DNA from: JAYPAN01 sp049597955
GTDB taxonomy: Bacteria > Pseudomonadota > Alphaproteobacteria > RS24
Length of the DNA stretch: 64,000 nt
Assembly (NCBI GenBank): GCA_049597955.1
Contig: JBMYND010000004.1
Span: 62,001 to 126,000, forward strand
Direction of reading: 5' to 3'
Each line of letters opens with the position of its first letter. The first letter of the stretch is position 1. Shown here one piece after another: positions 35,547-44,319 of the stretch. Below the pieces are notes generated by a model. That model did no database searches. It was not told the DNA's origin and saw nothing but the letters and a program-made list of their open reading frames with translations. The position numbers and the translations under genes are program-made.

Positions 35547-36347
35547 ATGGCCGATGCGCTGCTCATTGAAAAGGACGGGCCGGTTGTCACACTGACGATA
35601 AACCGGCCCGATATGCGCAATCCGCTGGGCGAAGATGGCGATGGCGCGCTTTTCACCTCTGTGGTCAATGAGATTAACGCCGACCGGTCGGTACGCTGCG
35701 TTATTCTGACCGGTGCCGGCTCGGCTTTTTCCGCCGGTGGCAATGTTAAGCGCATGCAAGAACGCCAAGCCCCTTTTGGCGGGCCGGGCGCGCATATTGC
35801 TGATAGCTACCGCACTGGCATCCACCTTATTGTCAAAGCATTGTGGAATCTGCAAGTGCCTGCCATTGCCGCGGTTAATGGCCCGGCTATTGGTTTGGGC
35901 AATGATGTGGCCTGCCTGTGCGATATGCGCATTGCGGCTGAAAGCGCGGTGATGGGGTCAACCTTTTTGAAAGTTGGCCTTATTCCCGGCGATGGCGGCG
36001 CATGGCTGTTGCCGCGCATTATTGGCAGCGCGCGCGCCAATGAGCTGTTATTTACCGGCAAGGTGATAGACGCCAAAACAGCTGAAAGCTGGGGGCTGGT
36101 CAATATGGTGGTGGCGGATGACGCGCTGATGGATGAAGCACAAAAAATGGCCGCCGAAGTGTGCAAGCAATCGACAGAAGTGCTGCGCTCGGCCAAGCGG
36201 CTTTTGCGCGCCGGGCAAACCACCGGCTTTGAAACCATTATGGAAATGTCGGCGACCACGCAGGCATTGATGCACCAATCGGACGACCATATTGAGGCGG
36301 TGACGGCAATGCTTGAAAAACGCGCCGCCCAATATACGGATAAATAG
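35547..36347 (+). CDS. Enoyl-CoA hydratase/isomerase family (crotonase) protein
   Basis: A 266-residue crotonase-fold protein. The oxyanion-hole loop reads SAFSAGGNVKRM and the substrate loop reads AVNGPAIGLGNDVACLCDMRIA, followed by FLKVGLIPGDGGAWLLPRIIG. In the alignment made by eye the first hydratase Glu is an Asp and the second is Phe, so hydration is not assured. It probably acts after the PimC/PimD-like dehydrogenase in beta-oxidation of the same compound. It lies in the same run of genes (8-bp gap upstream). Confidence 0.87.
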   Translation: MADALLIEKDGPVVTLTINRPDMRNPLGEDGDGALFTSVVNEINADRSVRCVILTGAGSAFSAGGNVKRMQERQAPFGGPGAHIADSYRTGIHLIVKALWNLQVPAIAAVNGPAIGLGNDVACLCDMRIAAESAVMGSTFLKVGLIPGDGGAWLLPRIIGSARANELLFTGKVIDAKTAESWGLVNMVVADDALMDEAQKMAAEVCKQSTEVLRSAKRLLRAGQTTGFETIMEMSATTQALMHQSDDHIEAVTAMLEKRAAQYTDK

Positions 36348-36364
36348 CCAAAAGGGAGATTTCA

Positions 36365-36658
36365 ATGGCTGTAGGAATGATTGCAACACTTCGTGTTAAT
36401 GATGGCAGGCAGGCCGATTTTGAGGCTGCTTTTGCCAAAATGCAGGAGGCTGTTAAGGCCGATGAGCCGGGCTGCCTGCTCTATAGTTTGTGCCGCGACC
36501 GCGACGATGCCACCACTTATCGGGTGATGGAACAATATAGCGATGATGACGCTGTTAAAGTGCATGGCAAATCCGACGGGTTCAAAGCCGCTGCCGCCGG
36601 TCTGGCCGGTGTTATGGCAGGGGCGCCGGAAATCGTTTTTGTCGAGATTGTCAGCTAA
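36365..36658 (+). CDS. Antibiotic biosynthesis monooxygenase-like (quinol monooxygenase) protein
   Basis: A 97-residue dimeric alpha-beta barrel protein of the ABM family: MIATLRVNDGRQADFEAAFAKM, KADEPGCLLYSLCRDRDDATTYRVMEQYSDDDAVKVHGKSDGFKA. Members act on quinols or as small ligand-binding/monooxygenase modules. No cofactor is expected from the sequence. It lies between the crotonase and the last acyl-CoA dehydrogenase of this block, behind AAAGGGAG, so it is probably part of the same catabolic operon, perhaps acting on a ring or quinone intermediate. Confidence 0.8.
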   Translation: MAVGMIATLRVNDGRQADFEAAFAKMQEAVKADEPGCLLYSLCRDRDDATTYRVMEQYSDDDAVKVHGKSDGFKAAAAGLAGVMAGAPEIVFVEIVS

Positions 36659-36685
36659 CCGATTATAACAGTAAGGGAGAATAAA

Positions 36686-37897
36686 ATGGATTTGAATTTT
36701 AGCGAACAGGACAAGGCTTTCCGGCAGGAAGTCCGTGATTTTATCGCTGAGGCGTTTACGCCGGATTTGCAGCGCGAAATGGCGCGCTCGAAAAATGGCT
36801 ATATCAGCAAGGAAGGCCATGTGACTTGGCAGAAGCGGCTTTTTGAAAAAGGCTGGGTGGCGCCCAATTGGCCGGAGCAATATGGCGGTGCGGGCTTTAC
36901 CCCGACGCAGAAATTTATTTACTCGCAGGAAATGGAAGCCGCCGGTGCGCCCCATTCCATCGCCTTTGGTCTGACCATGGTCGCGCCGGTGATTATGGCT
37001 TTTGGCTCGGAAGAGCAGAAACAGCGTTTCCTGCCGGATATTCTTGAGACCAATGTTTGGTGGTGTCAGGGTTATTCCGAGCCGGGATCGGGGTCGGATT
37101 TGGCCTCGTTGCAAATGAAAGCCGAAGACAAAGGCGACCATTATTTGTGCAATGGCTCAAAAATCTGGACAACCATGGCGCAACATGCCGATTGGATTTT
37201 CTGTCTGGTGCGCACGGCGAAAATGGAAAAACGCCAAGACGGCATTTCCTTTCTGCTGATTGACATGAAAACGCCCGGCGTGCGTGTCGCGCCGCTGATA
37301 ACGCTGGATGGCCCGGTCAATGGCAAGCAGGAAATCAATCAGGTATTTTTCGAAGATGTGAAAGTGCCGAAAGAAAATCTGATTGGCGAAGAAAACAAGG
37401 GTTGGACTTACGCCAAATATCTGCTCGAATTTGAGCGTGGCAATCCCTATTCTGCCGGTCTGGCAAGGTCGCTGGTGAAAGTGCAGGAATTGGCGCAAAA
37501 AACACCGGTTGAAAATGGCACGCTGGCCGATGACCCGGATTTCCAGCACAAGCTGAATGATTTGCAACGTCAGGTCATGGTGATGGAAGCGACTGAATTG
37601 CGTATTTTCTCCGATATCAGCGCCGGTCAGAATATCGGCTCGGGCGCGTCTTCTTTGCTGAAAACGCGCGGCACGGAATTGCAGCAGGCGATTTCTGAAT
37701 TGGCCGTTGAAGCAGCCGGTCTTTATGGCTTCCCATTTGTCGCCGATACGCTGGCCGCGGGCAATGAGCCGGATGTCGGCTTTGATGGCGCACCGGTGAT
37801 TGCACCGGCCTATTTCAACAAGCGCAAAGCGACAATTTATGCCGGTTCCAATGAAATCCAGCGCAATATTATCGCCAAGGCGGTGCTTGGCCTATAA
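36686..37897 (+). CDS. Acyl-CoA dehydrogenase family protein
   Basis: A 403-residue acyl-CoA dehydrogenase with MDLNFSEQDKAFRQEVRDFI, the FAD/substrate-binding WWCQGYSEPGSGSDLASLQMKA (about 126-146), CNGSKIWTTMAQHADWIF and the C-terminal RKATIYAGSNEIQRNIIAKAVLGL. The usual catalytic Glu is replaced by Ala (YAGS). It is closely similar in order to the large-subunit gene at 33187 but has no small partner after it. It ends at a strong bidirectional terminator at 37921. Confidence 0.87.
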   Translation: MDLNFSEQDKAFRQEVRDFIAEAFTPDLQREMARSKNGYISKEGHVTWQKRLFEKGWVAPNWPEQYGGAGFTPTQKFIYSQEMEAAGAPHSIAFGLTMVAPVIMAFGSEEQKQRFLPDILETNVWWCQGYSEPGSGSDLASLQMKAEDKGDHYLCNGSKIWTTMAQHADWIFCLVRTAKMEKRQDGISFLLIDMKTPGVRVAPLITLDGPVNGKQEINQVFFEDVKVPKENLIGEENKGWTYAKYLLEFERGNPYSAGLARSLVKVQELAQKTPVENGTLADDPDFQHKLNDLQRQVMVMEATELRIFSDISAGQNIGSGASSLLKTRGTELQQAISELAVEAAGLYGFPFVADTLAAGNEPDVGFDGAPVIAPAYFNKRKATIYAGSNEIQRNIIAKAVLGL

Positions 37898-37920
37898 GCC
37901 AAATCCGCGATGAAACAGTG

Positions 37921-37950
37921 AACGCCGTCCCGCAAACCGGGGCGGCGTTT
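37921..37950. terminator. Bidirectional terminator between the acyl-CoA dehydrogenase block and the antiporter operon
   Basis: A 12-bp stem (AACGCCGTCCCG pairing with CGGGGCGGCGTT, one G-T pair) and a five-base loop CAAAC. It is A-rich on one flank and T-rich on the other, so it can stop transcription from both converging operons. It lies between the stops at 37897 and 37949. Confidence 0.85.
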
Positions 37951-39652
37951 ATTGTATGAGAAAGCGGAACAGCATCAGCAGGGCGAAGACGGCAAGGAAT
38001 ATGCCCGCTGCCGTGCCGGTGGTGGATATGCCCGATACCATGCCGCTATTGCGGCTTACCTGTTCGCCTTTGAACAGCGCCCGCAAGATGAGCGATTGGG
38101 CTGTCCGTATGGCGGCAAACCAGATTGCCATGACCGGACGGCCAATGGCCATTGTCGCGCGCGGAATGGCGCGGCGGATAAACCAATCCGTGTTCAACAC
38201 GGTGGAATCTATTTCCGGCGGATACCAGCCCCGCACCATCAAAATCACAAAGGCCAGCACAGCGAATAGCAGCAATTGTAATTCGCCAAGCACATGACCG
38301 GCATCCCAGACTTTGTAAGTCACCTCATAGGGCAGCATGGCGTAAAGCATTTGCGGGAAAATGCCGATAAGCACGCATAATCCGGCGGCCAGCCCCATAG
38401 CGATAAGCATATTGAGCGGGGCTTCCTTGACTTTGAATTTCCGGTCATGGCCGAAAAACGCGAAATAGGGGATTTTAATGCCGGAATGTTCCAGCACACC
38501 GGCCGAGGCGAAAATCAGCGCCATCCAGACCCAGAAATAGCCTTCCTTGGCAGCCGCGCCAATGGTCAGCGATTTGGTGACAAAGCCACTGAATAGCGGG
38601 AAAGAAGAAATTGATACAGCGCCGATAATGCAGAAAATTGTGGTCAGCGGCATATTGCGCCACAGCCCGCCCAATTCGCTGGCTTTGGCCGTGCCGGTGC
38701 GCAGCAGCACAGCACCCATGCTCATAAATAACAGTGCTTTGTAGATAATATGGGCAAAGGCATGGGAGACTGTGCCATTTATCGCCAAATCTGTGCCGAC
38801 ACCAATGCCGACCACCATAAAGCCAAGCTGGTTGTTCAGCGAAAAAGCCAGCACGCGGCGCAAATCATTTTCAATCACTGCGAAGAAGACGGGGAACAGC
38901 GTCATCACCGCGCCAATCCAGATAAGCGGCTCAAGCCCGCGAAAGCACAGCGCCAGCATATATATGGCCAGCTTGGTGGTAAAAGCCGATAAAATCACTG
39001 TGCCGGTAATGCTGGCTTCCGGATAGGCATCCTGCAACCAGCCATTAAGAAAGGGAAAGGCTGCCTTAATGCCAAAGGCCAGCAAAACCAAAAACCCGCC
39101 AAGACTGCTTGCGTCCAGCGCCTGAATACTCAGCCCCGCGCCCTGATGCCACAGCAAAATAGCACCGCCGAGCAATATCACACCGGAGGCGACTTGCATC
39201 AGCAAATAGCGCATGGCGGCGGGCAGGCTGCGAGGCGTGCCACCGGCCAATATCAGAAAGACCGAGGTAAAGGCGGTCGCTTCCCAATAGATAAACAGTG
39301 TGACAAAATCACCGGCAAACAACGCCGCAATCGCCGCCCCGGCATAAGCCAGCCCGGCACTGGCCGTCATGCGGCTGTCTTCATGCATGGCGTAAATCAC
39401 ATTCAGCGCGGCTGCGATATGAAAGACAAGGGCAAAGGGGCGGGTAATCGCTTCGGCGCGCACCAGCGTCAAATCCAGCCCGGCCAAGCTGGCCGTCACA
39501 TGCACGCCCGGGTCAATCTGCCAGCAGGAGAAAGCCGAGACAGCAATAACCGCCAGCATATAAGGGTTGCGCACCATGACCGGCAAGACCGGCACCAAAG
39601 CGGCACCGATAATCATCAGCAATCCGGGAATGGCCAGCAGCGCGTCAAGCAT
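37949..39652 (-). CDS. NuoL/MrpA-N-type antiporter subunit (third D-like subunit)
   Basis: A 567-residue protein with about 14-16 hydrophobic segments and the proton-conducting antiporter family core. Visible elements include the motif around FVTLFIYWEATAFTSVFLILAGG (about 109-131), KAAFPFLNGWLQDAYPEAS (about 193-211) and SHAFAHIIYKALLFMSMGAVLLRTG. These helices carry the conserved Lys/Glu of NuoL/M/N and MrpA/D proteins. It is the last gene of the operon and most likely supplies the NuoL-like, MrpA-N-type subunit. The ATG at 39652 overlaps the small-protein stop by eight bases. Confidence 0.85.
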   Translation of the reverse strand: MLDALLAIPGLLMIIGAALVPVLPVMVRNPYMLAVIAVSAFSCWQIDPGVHVTASLAGLDLTLVRAEAITRPFALVFHIAAALNVIYAMHEDSRMTASAGLAYAGAAIAALFAGDFVTLFIYWEATAFTSVFLILAGGTPRSLPAAMRYLLMQVASGVILLGGAILLWHQGAGLSIQALDASSLGGFLVLLAFGIKAAFPFLNGWLQDAYPEASITGTVILSAFTTKLAIYMLALCFRGLEPLIWIGAVMTLFPVFFAVIENDLRRVLAFSLNNQLGFMVVGIGVGTDLAINGTVSHAFAHIIYKALLFMSMGAVLLRTGTAKASELGGLWRNMPLTTIFCIIGAVSISSFPLFSGFVTKSLTIGAAAKEGYFWVWMALIFASAGVLEHSGIKIPYFAFFGHDRKFKVKEAPLNMLIAMGLAAGLCVLIGIFPQMLYAMLPYEVTYKVWDAGHVLGELQLLLFAVLAFVILMVRGWYPPEIDSTVLNTDWFIRRAIPRATMAIGRPVMAIWFAAIRTAQSLILRALFKGEQVSRNSGMVSGISTTGTAAGIFLAVFALLMLFRFLIQ

Positions 39653-39917
39653 TGTCGCCTCCATCCGTATCATCTGATGCGTCATAATAATCGGGCGCGC
39701 GCATGACCAGCTTGCGCAGCAAAACACCACCGCCGACAACAATCATGAAAGCGGCAAAGCCGTAAATGCCAAAAAACAGGGGCATGCCCTCGGCGGTAAA
39801 ATAGGCATGGCGGTGAATGATGAATTCCAGCACCACCAGCGCAACGCATATCACGGCCAGCGCGCGAATAAACTTTCGGGCGGCGGGGCTGATTTCAACT
39901 GGGCTATGCTCGGTCAT
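39645..39917 (-). CDS. Small two-helix membrane protein of the antiporter operon
   Basis: A 90-residue protein with two hydrophobic helices (about 18-35 and 46-67) and an acidic tail (DASDDTDGGDNA). No known family is recognised. It sits between two NuoL/M/N-like subunits with an overlap downstream, so it is probably an accessory or assembly subunit of the antiporter. Confidence 0.6.
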   Translation of the reverse strand: MTEHSPVEISPAARKFIRALAVICVALVVLEFIIHRHAYFTAEGMPLFFGIYGFAAFMIVVGGGVLLRKLVMRAPDYYDASDDTDGGDNA

Positions 39918-39928
39918 ATTCGATTATC

Positions 39929-41419
39929 TCATCCGCTAAAGGGCAGCATAAACAGGTCAACGCCAAAAAACAGGGCAATTGACAAAAGCGCGGTTACGGT
40001 CAGGGGCAGCAGGCAGGCCCAAGGGGCTTCGCTGATTGTGGTGCTGTCAGCCTGGCTTGGGGTCGCAAAAAAGCCGCGCAGCACGAACTCGCCTAAATAG
40101 ACCAGATTGAGCAAAGAAGAGACCATCAGCACGGCCAGCACCAGCAAATGACCATTATCCAACGCGCCGCCCATCAGAATAAATTTCGACCAAGCCCCGC
40201 CCAGCGGTGGCACGCCGATAATCGACAAAGCACCAATGGCAAAAGCCAGATAGGTTATCGGCATTTTGCGCCCCAGCCCGTCCATATCCTTTATGTCGCT
40301 CAAATGATGCGCCACATAAATCGCCCCGGCGCAGAAAAACAGCGTGATTTTGCCCGCCGCATGGGTGGCAATATGCAAGGCCGCCCCGCTTGCCGCCAAG
40401 GGCGAGGCCAGCGCCGCGCCCAGCACAATATAGCCAAGCTGGCTGACGGTAGAATAAGCCAATCGCGCCTTCAGATTGGTTTTGGTCAGGGCAACACAAG
40501 ACGCCGCCAGAATGGAGAATGAGGCAACATAGACCAGCCAGTCACTGCCGCCGCTTTCGGCCAGAAAATCCAGTCCGAAAATATAAACCGCCACTTTCAG
40601 CACAGTGAACACACCGGCTTTCACCACTGCCACCGCATGCAATAGCGCGCTGACCGGTGTCGGGGCGACCATGGCGGCGGGCAACCAGCGATGCAGGGGC
40701 ATCAGCGCCGCCTTGCCGATACCAAAGGCAAACAGGCCGAGCAGCACCGGCACATAGGCGGCATCTATTTTACCGGCCAAAATACCACCGGCAGCAAAAT
40801 CCAAGGTTCCGGCCAATACCCAAACGGCAATCACACCAAACAGCAGCAAAATTACCGAGCTGGCGACCAATATGCCGAGATAGACGCGACCGGCATTTTT
40901 GGCGTCTTGCGTGCCTTTATGCGTCACCAGCGGATAGGTTGAAAAAGTCAAAATTTCATAGAACACAAACAGTGTCAGCAAATTGCCCGACAGCGCAATC
41001 CCCATAGCGGCATGGATTGCCACAGCGTAAAAGAACATGAAGCGGGTCTGGTTTTTTTCGCCCGCGCCGCGCAAATAGCCGATTGTATAAAGCGTCGCAA
41101 TCGGCCACAGGCAACCGGCGACCAGCGCAAAGAGCAGGCCCAATGGTTCCAGCGTGAAACTCAGGCTCAGGCCCGGCACGAAAGTCAGCAAAGTAATATC
41201 CGTGCCAACCGGCATGGCGGCAAATAGGGCAATGGCGCAAAGCGCCGTATAAAGCCCGATAAGCACGGCCTGTCCATCGCGCATATTGGCCTGTTGTGCG
41301 CCTGTCGCCAGTTTAGCGGCGACCAACACACCGGCCGCCGCCAGCAAGGGCAGACCAAGCAGCAACAGCATTAAAGTTTCCGGCGTCATGTCGAATGGGT
41401 TCATGGCGAACGGGTTCAT
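39929..41419 (-). CDS. MrpD/NuoN-type antiporter subunit (second D-like subunit)
   Basis: A 496-residue, roughly 14-helix protein of the proton-conducting transporter family. It has LFVFYEILTFSTYPLVTHKGT (about 150-170), MPLHRWLPAAMVAPTPVSALLHAVAVVKAGVFTVLKV, and later ATHAAGKITLFFCAGAIYVAHHLSDIKDMDGLG. The Lys and Glu residues typical of the ion channel are present. The start 41419 overlaps the previous stop (ATGA). The first 11 residues are MNPFAMNPFDM, a duplicated start segment with alternative ATGs 15 and 30 bp downstream. Confidence 0.85.
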   Translation of the reverse strand: MNPFAMNPFDMTPETLMLLLLGLPLLAAAGVLVAAKLATGAQQANMRDGQAVLIGLYTALCAIALFAAMPVGTDITLLTFVPGLSLSFTLEPLGLLFALVAGCLWPIATLYTIGYLRGAGEKNQTRFMFFYAVAIHAAMGIALSGNLLTLFVFYEILTFSTYPLVTHKGTQDAKNAGRVYLGILVASSVILLLFGVIAVWVLAGTLDFAAGGILAGKIDAAYVPVLLGLFAFGIGKAALMPLHRWLPAAMVAPTPVSALLHAVAVVKAGVFTVLKVAVYIFGLDFLAESGGSDWLVYVASFSILAASCVALTKTNLKARLAYSTVSQLGYIVLGAALASPLAASGAALHIATHAAGKITLFFCAGAIYVAHHLSDIKDMDGLGRKMPITYLAFAIGALSIIGVPPLGGAWSKFILMGGALDNGHLLVLAVLMVSSLLNLVYLGEFVLRGFFATPSQADSTTISEAPWACLLPLTVTALLSIALFFGVDLFMLPFSG

Positions 41420-42897
41420 GGCCGCCCCCCGAAGAATATATCAGCCGCCGCCATTGAGGCTTCGACAAGCGGGGCGGCGAAAACACCAAAGCCGAGCGTG
41501 GCCAGCACCAGCAGCCAAGCGGGCAACCATGTGCCAATGGATTCGGTCAAAACCGGCGCGCCTTGCGGTCGCTCCGACAACCAGGCCGCCTCGACAATTT
41601 TCCAAATATAAGCCAGCGCCAAAGCCGAGCTGATAAACACCAAAGCGGCAATCAGCCAGAAATCAACCTCAATCAATGCGCGTATGAGATAAAGTTTGGA
41701 GATAAAACCGGCAGTTAATGGCACACCGATAAGCGCCAGACCGCCAAACAGCACTGCCGTCATCGTCATTGGGATTTGCCGCCCCGCGCCCTGAATCGTG
41801 CCCATTGTGGTACGTCCGGCTTGGGCGGCAATCACGCCAATCGCCAAAAACAGCGCGCCTTTCATCAGCGCATGATTAAACAAATGAATAATCGCCGCCG
41901 TTAGACCGGAAGCGGTGACAAGGCCAATACCAATCGCCATATAGCCAAGCTGGGCAATAGAGGATTGGGCGAATAGTTTTTTCAAATCGGTCTCGACAAT
42001 CGCCGCCAGCGTGCCGACAAAAGCCCCCACCAGCCCAAGCGTTATCACCAGCATGCCAAAACCTTCGGCAAGACTTGGGAAATCAGCGCCGAACACACCG
42101 AAAATCAGCCTTATCAGCACATAGACCGAGACTTTGGTGGCGGTCGCCGCCATCAGGGCCGATACGGCAGAAGGCGCATAGCCATAGGCCGGCACCAGCC
42201 AGAAATGCAAGGGGAACAGCGCCATTTTCAAAAACAGGCCAAGCGCGATAAAAGCCAGCGCCGTATAGGCGGGCAATGTGGCGCCCAATTGCGGCACCCG
42301 ATTGGCCAAATCGGCAAGGTTCAGCGTGCCGGTTTGCATATATAAAAGGCCAATACCAATCACATAAAATGTCGCCCCGACCGTGCCGAGAATGAGGTAA
42401 TTAAAGGCGGCAGGCAAAGCGCGGCGGTCGCGGCCAGCCCCCATAGCGACCAGCGCATAGGCGGATAATGAGGAAATTTCGAGAAACACGAAAATATTAA
42501 AGGCGTCGCCGGTCGTCACCTGTCCGAGCATGCCGGCCAGCGTCAGCAGCCAGGCGGTATAAAACAGCGCATGGTCGCGCCGGTCTATTTCGCGCGCCAC
42601 CAAATGCCGCGCCGCCAAAGTGGCAATAAAACCGATAAAGCTGATAACCGGCAGCACCACCGCATTGGCCGCGTCAATGACATAGACAATGCCAATCGGA
42701 GCCGGCCAGCCGCCCAAATCATAGACAATTGTGCCATTGGCTGAAACTTGCACAAACAGCGTCAGCGAAATCAAAAAAGCCGCACCGGTGGCGAGCATGG
42801 CCAACCCCCATGCCATATCGCGCCAGCGCAGCAGGGCGGCAAAGGGTGCGGCCATAAGCGGCGCAAGAACCTGCAAGACGGGTAAATGCTGCATCAT
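41416..42897 (-). CDS. MrpD/NuoM-type antiporter subunit (first D-like subunit)
   Basis: A 493-residue, roughly 14-helix antiporter-like subunit. Visible elements are FNIFVFLEISSLSAYALVAMGAG (about 130-152), ALFPLHFWLVPAYGYAPSAVSALMAATATKVSVYVLIR (about 223-260) and LFNHALMKGALFLAIGVIAAQAG. These match MrpD with its conserved Glu and Lys residues. It is placed directly after the MrpC gene with an ATGA overlap, which is the MrpC-MrpD order of all Mrp operons. Confidence 0.87.
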   Translation of the reverse strand: MMQHLPVLQVLAPLMAAPFAALLRWRDMAWGLAMLATGAAFLISLTLFVQVSANGTIVYDLGGWPAPIGIVYVIDAANAVVLPVISFIGFIATLAARHLVAREIDRRDHALFYTAWLLTLAGMLGQVTTGDAFNIFVFLEISSLSAYALVAMGAGRDRRALPAAFNYLILGTVGATFYVIGIGLLYMQTGTLNLADLANRVPQLGATLPAYTALAFIALGLFLKMALFPLHFWLVPAYGYAPSAVSALMAATATKVSVYVLIRLIFGVFGADFPSLAEGFGMLVITLGLVGAFVGTLAAIVETDLKKLFAQSSIAQLGYMAIGIGLVTASGLTAAIIHLFNHALMKGALFLAIGVIAAQAGRTTMGTIQGAGRQIPMTMTAVLFGGLALIGVPLTAGFISKLYLIRALIEVDFWLIAALVFISSALALAYIWKIVEAAWLSERPQGAPVLTESIGTWLPAWLLVLATLGFGVFAAPLVEASMAAADIFFGGRP

Positions 42898-43271
42898 GAC
42901 GCGCCATCCTCCGCCGCATCATCGAGCATCTCAATCAGCTCGTCATCTTCAATTGAGCCGAAACTTTCCTGAATGCGGATAATCAGCGCATAGCCGACCG
43001 CCGTGGTCGCAACGCCAACAACAATTGCTGTCAGAATAAGCACATGCGGCAGCGGGTTGGAATAAACCGTGCTGGTCTCGCCGGTCAAAATCGGGGCTGT
43101 GCCTTCACCCACTTTGCCCATGGAAATATACAGCATGAAAACCGAGGTTTGGAAAATGTTCAGCCCGACCATTTTCTTCACCATATTGCCGCGCGCAATC
43201 ACCGCATAAAAGCCGAGCATCATCAGCACAATGACCAGAAAATAATTCCAATGGGTCAGTAAAATACTCAT
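42894..43271 (-). CDS. MrpC/NuoK-type antiporter subunit
   Basis: A 125-residue protein with three hydrophobic helices: NYFLVIVLMMLGFYAVIARG (about 8-27), KKMVGLNIFQTSVFMLYISMG (about 32-52) and PHVLILTAIVVGVATTAVGYALIIRI (about 75-101). It is the NuoK/MrpC fold with its Gly-Leu-Asn and Thr-Ala-Ile-Val segments. The charged tail ends SFGSIEDDELIEMLDDAAED. The end overlaps MrpD by four bases (ATGA). Confidence 0.9.
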   Translation of the reverse strand: MSILLTHWNYFLVIVLMMLGFYAVIARGNMVKKMVGLNIFQTSVFMLYISMGKVGEGTAPILTGETSTVYSNPLPHVLILTAIVVGVATTAVGYALIIRIQESFGSIEDDELIEMLDDAAEDGAS

Positions 43272-43277
43272 GCGCCT

Positions 43278-43769
43278 TTACCCATTGGCCTCGTCTTTGG
43301 CATTGGCGGCCAGAAATCGCTCATGCGCTTCGGTTTTGGAAACCAGCCTTTTATGCGACAAGCGTCCGGCAAAAGCGAAAAACAGCATCACCATCACCGC
43401 CGCCACTGTCAGCCCGACGCCAAACTCGACCAGCAAAATGCCGATATGCTGGCCTTGATAGTCTTTTTCGGCCAGCACATCATAATCAAGGAAATTGGCG
43501 CCATAAAAGAATGAGACCAGACCCGTGCCGCCATAAATCAGCACACCAAGGCTTATCGCCGCCAGATTCCATTGCGCCGGCCAGACATGGCGTCCGCGAT
43601 TGAGACCAAAAATAACCGCATTCAGCACAAAGGCAGCGGCGAAAATCACCCCGGCCTGGAAGCCGCCACCGGGGCCGTAATCGCCGTGAAACTGCACATA
43701 AAGCGCGTAAAGCATAATCGCCGGAATCAACACTTTGGCAATCACGCGAATGACCGGATCATCCTGCAT
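43278..43769 (-). CDS. MrpB-type antiporter subunit
   Basis: A 163-residue protein with about four hydrophobic helices. The ATG at 43769 (MQDDPVIRVIAKVLIPAIMLYALYVQFHGD) fits the MrpB start, and the typical GDYGPGGGFQAGVIFAAAFVL motif is present (about 28-48). In the Mrp complex MrpB is an integral subunit near MrpC. It begins inside the previous gene (11-bp overlap) and precedes MrpC by six bases. Confidence 0.88.
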   Translation of the reverse strand: MQDDPVIRVIAKVLIPAIMLYALYVQFHGDYGPGGGFQAGVIFAAAFVLNAVIFGLNRGRHVWPAQWNLAAISLGVLIYGGTGLVSFFYGANFLDYDVLAEKDYQGQHIGILLVEFGVGLTVAAVMVMLFFAFAGRLSHKRLVSKTEAHERFLAANAKDEANG

Positions 43770-44319
43770 GCTCGTCCTCCTCATCGTCTTCTTCCGGCCT
43801 TGTCCATCCGGCAATAATGAGCAGCACGGCAATGGCGGCGGTGAAAATCACCACTGTTTCGCCAAATGTGTCATAGCCGCGATAGCTGGCCAGCACCGAG
43901 GTGACGATATTCGGCACTTGAATATCATTGGCGCTGCCTTCGATATAATCGGGCGCGACATGTGTGTGTATCGGTGCGTCAGCCGCGCCAAAAGCCGGCA
44001 ATTCGGCCACTGCCACAGCCAGCATCAGCCCGGTGGCCAGTGCCAAAATGGCGGGCAGAACGGCAATTTTATGGGGCTTTTCTTCCGGCGCGACCAAGCT
44101 CAACGTGGCCAGTGCCAAAACGGTGGAAATGCCCGCCCCGACCGCCGCTTCGGTAAAGGCAACATCTACCGCATCCAGCACGACAAATAAAACCGCAGCG
44201 GTCAGCGAAAACGCGCCTGACAGCATGATAACGGCAAACAGCCTGTGCAGGCGCAGCGCCAGAAAGGCAATCAGCGCCAAAAAGGCAATCAATACCGCAT
44301 TGACCAGAAACCCCGCCAT
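43759..44319 (-). CDS. MbhD/MbhE-like subunit (separate MrpA C-terminal part)
   Basis: A 186-residue membrane protein with about five hydrophobic segments. It combines a DUF4040/MbhD-like half (AVIMLSGAFSLTAAVLFVVLDAVDVAFTEAAVGAGISTVL) with a second half resembling MbhE and the end of MrpA (VPNIVTSVLASYRGYDTFGETVVIFTAAIAVL). In most bacteria these lie at the end of the large MrpA protein. Here they form their own gene between mrpG and mrpB, as in the archaeal Mbh operon order. Confidence 0.8.
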   Translation of the reverse strand: MAGFLVNAVLIAFLALIAFLALRLHRLFAVIMLSGAFSLTAAVLFVVLDAVDVAFTEAAVGAGISTVLALATLSLVAPEEKPHKIAVLPAILALATGLMLAVAVAELPAFGAADAPIHTHVAPDYIEGSANDIQVPNIVTSVLASYRGYDTFGETVVIFTAAIAVLLIIAGWTRPEEDDEEDEHAG

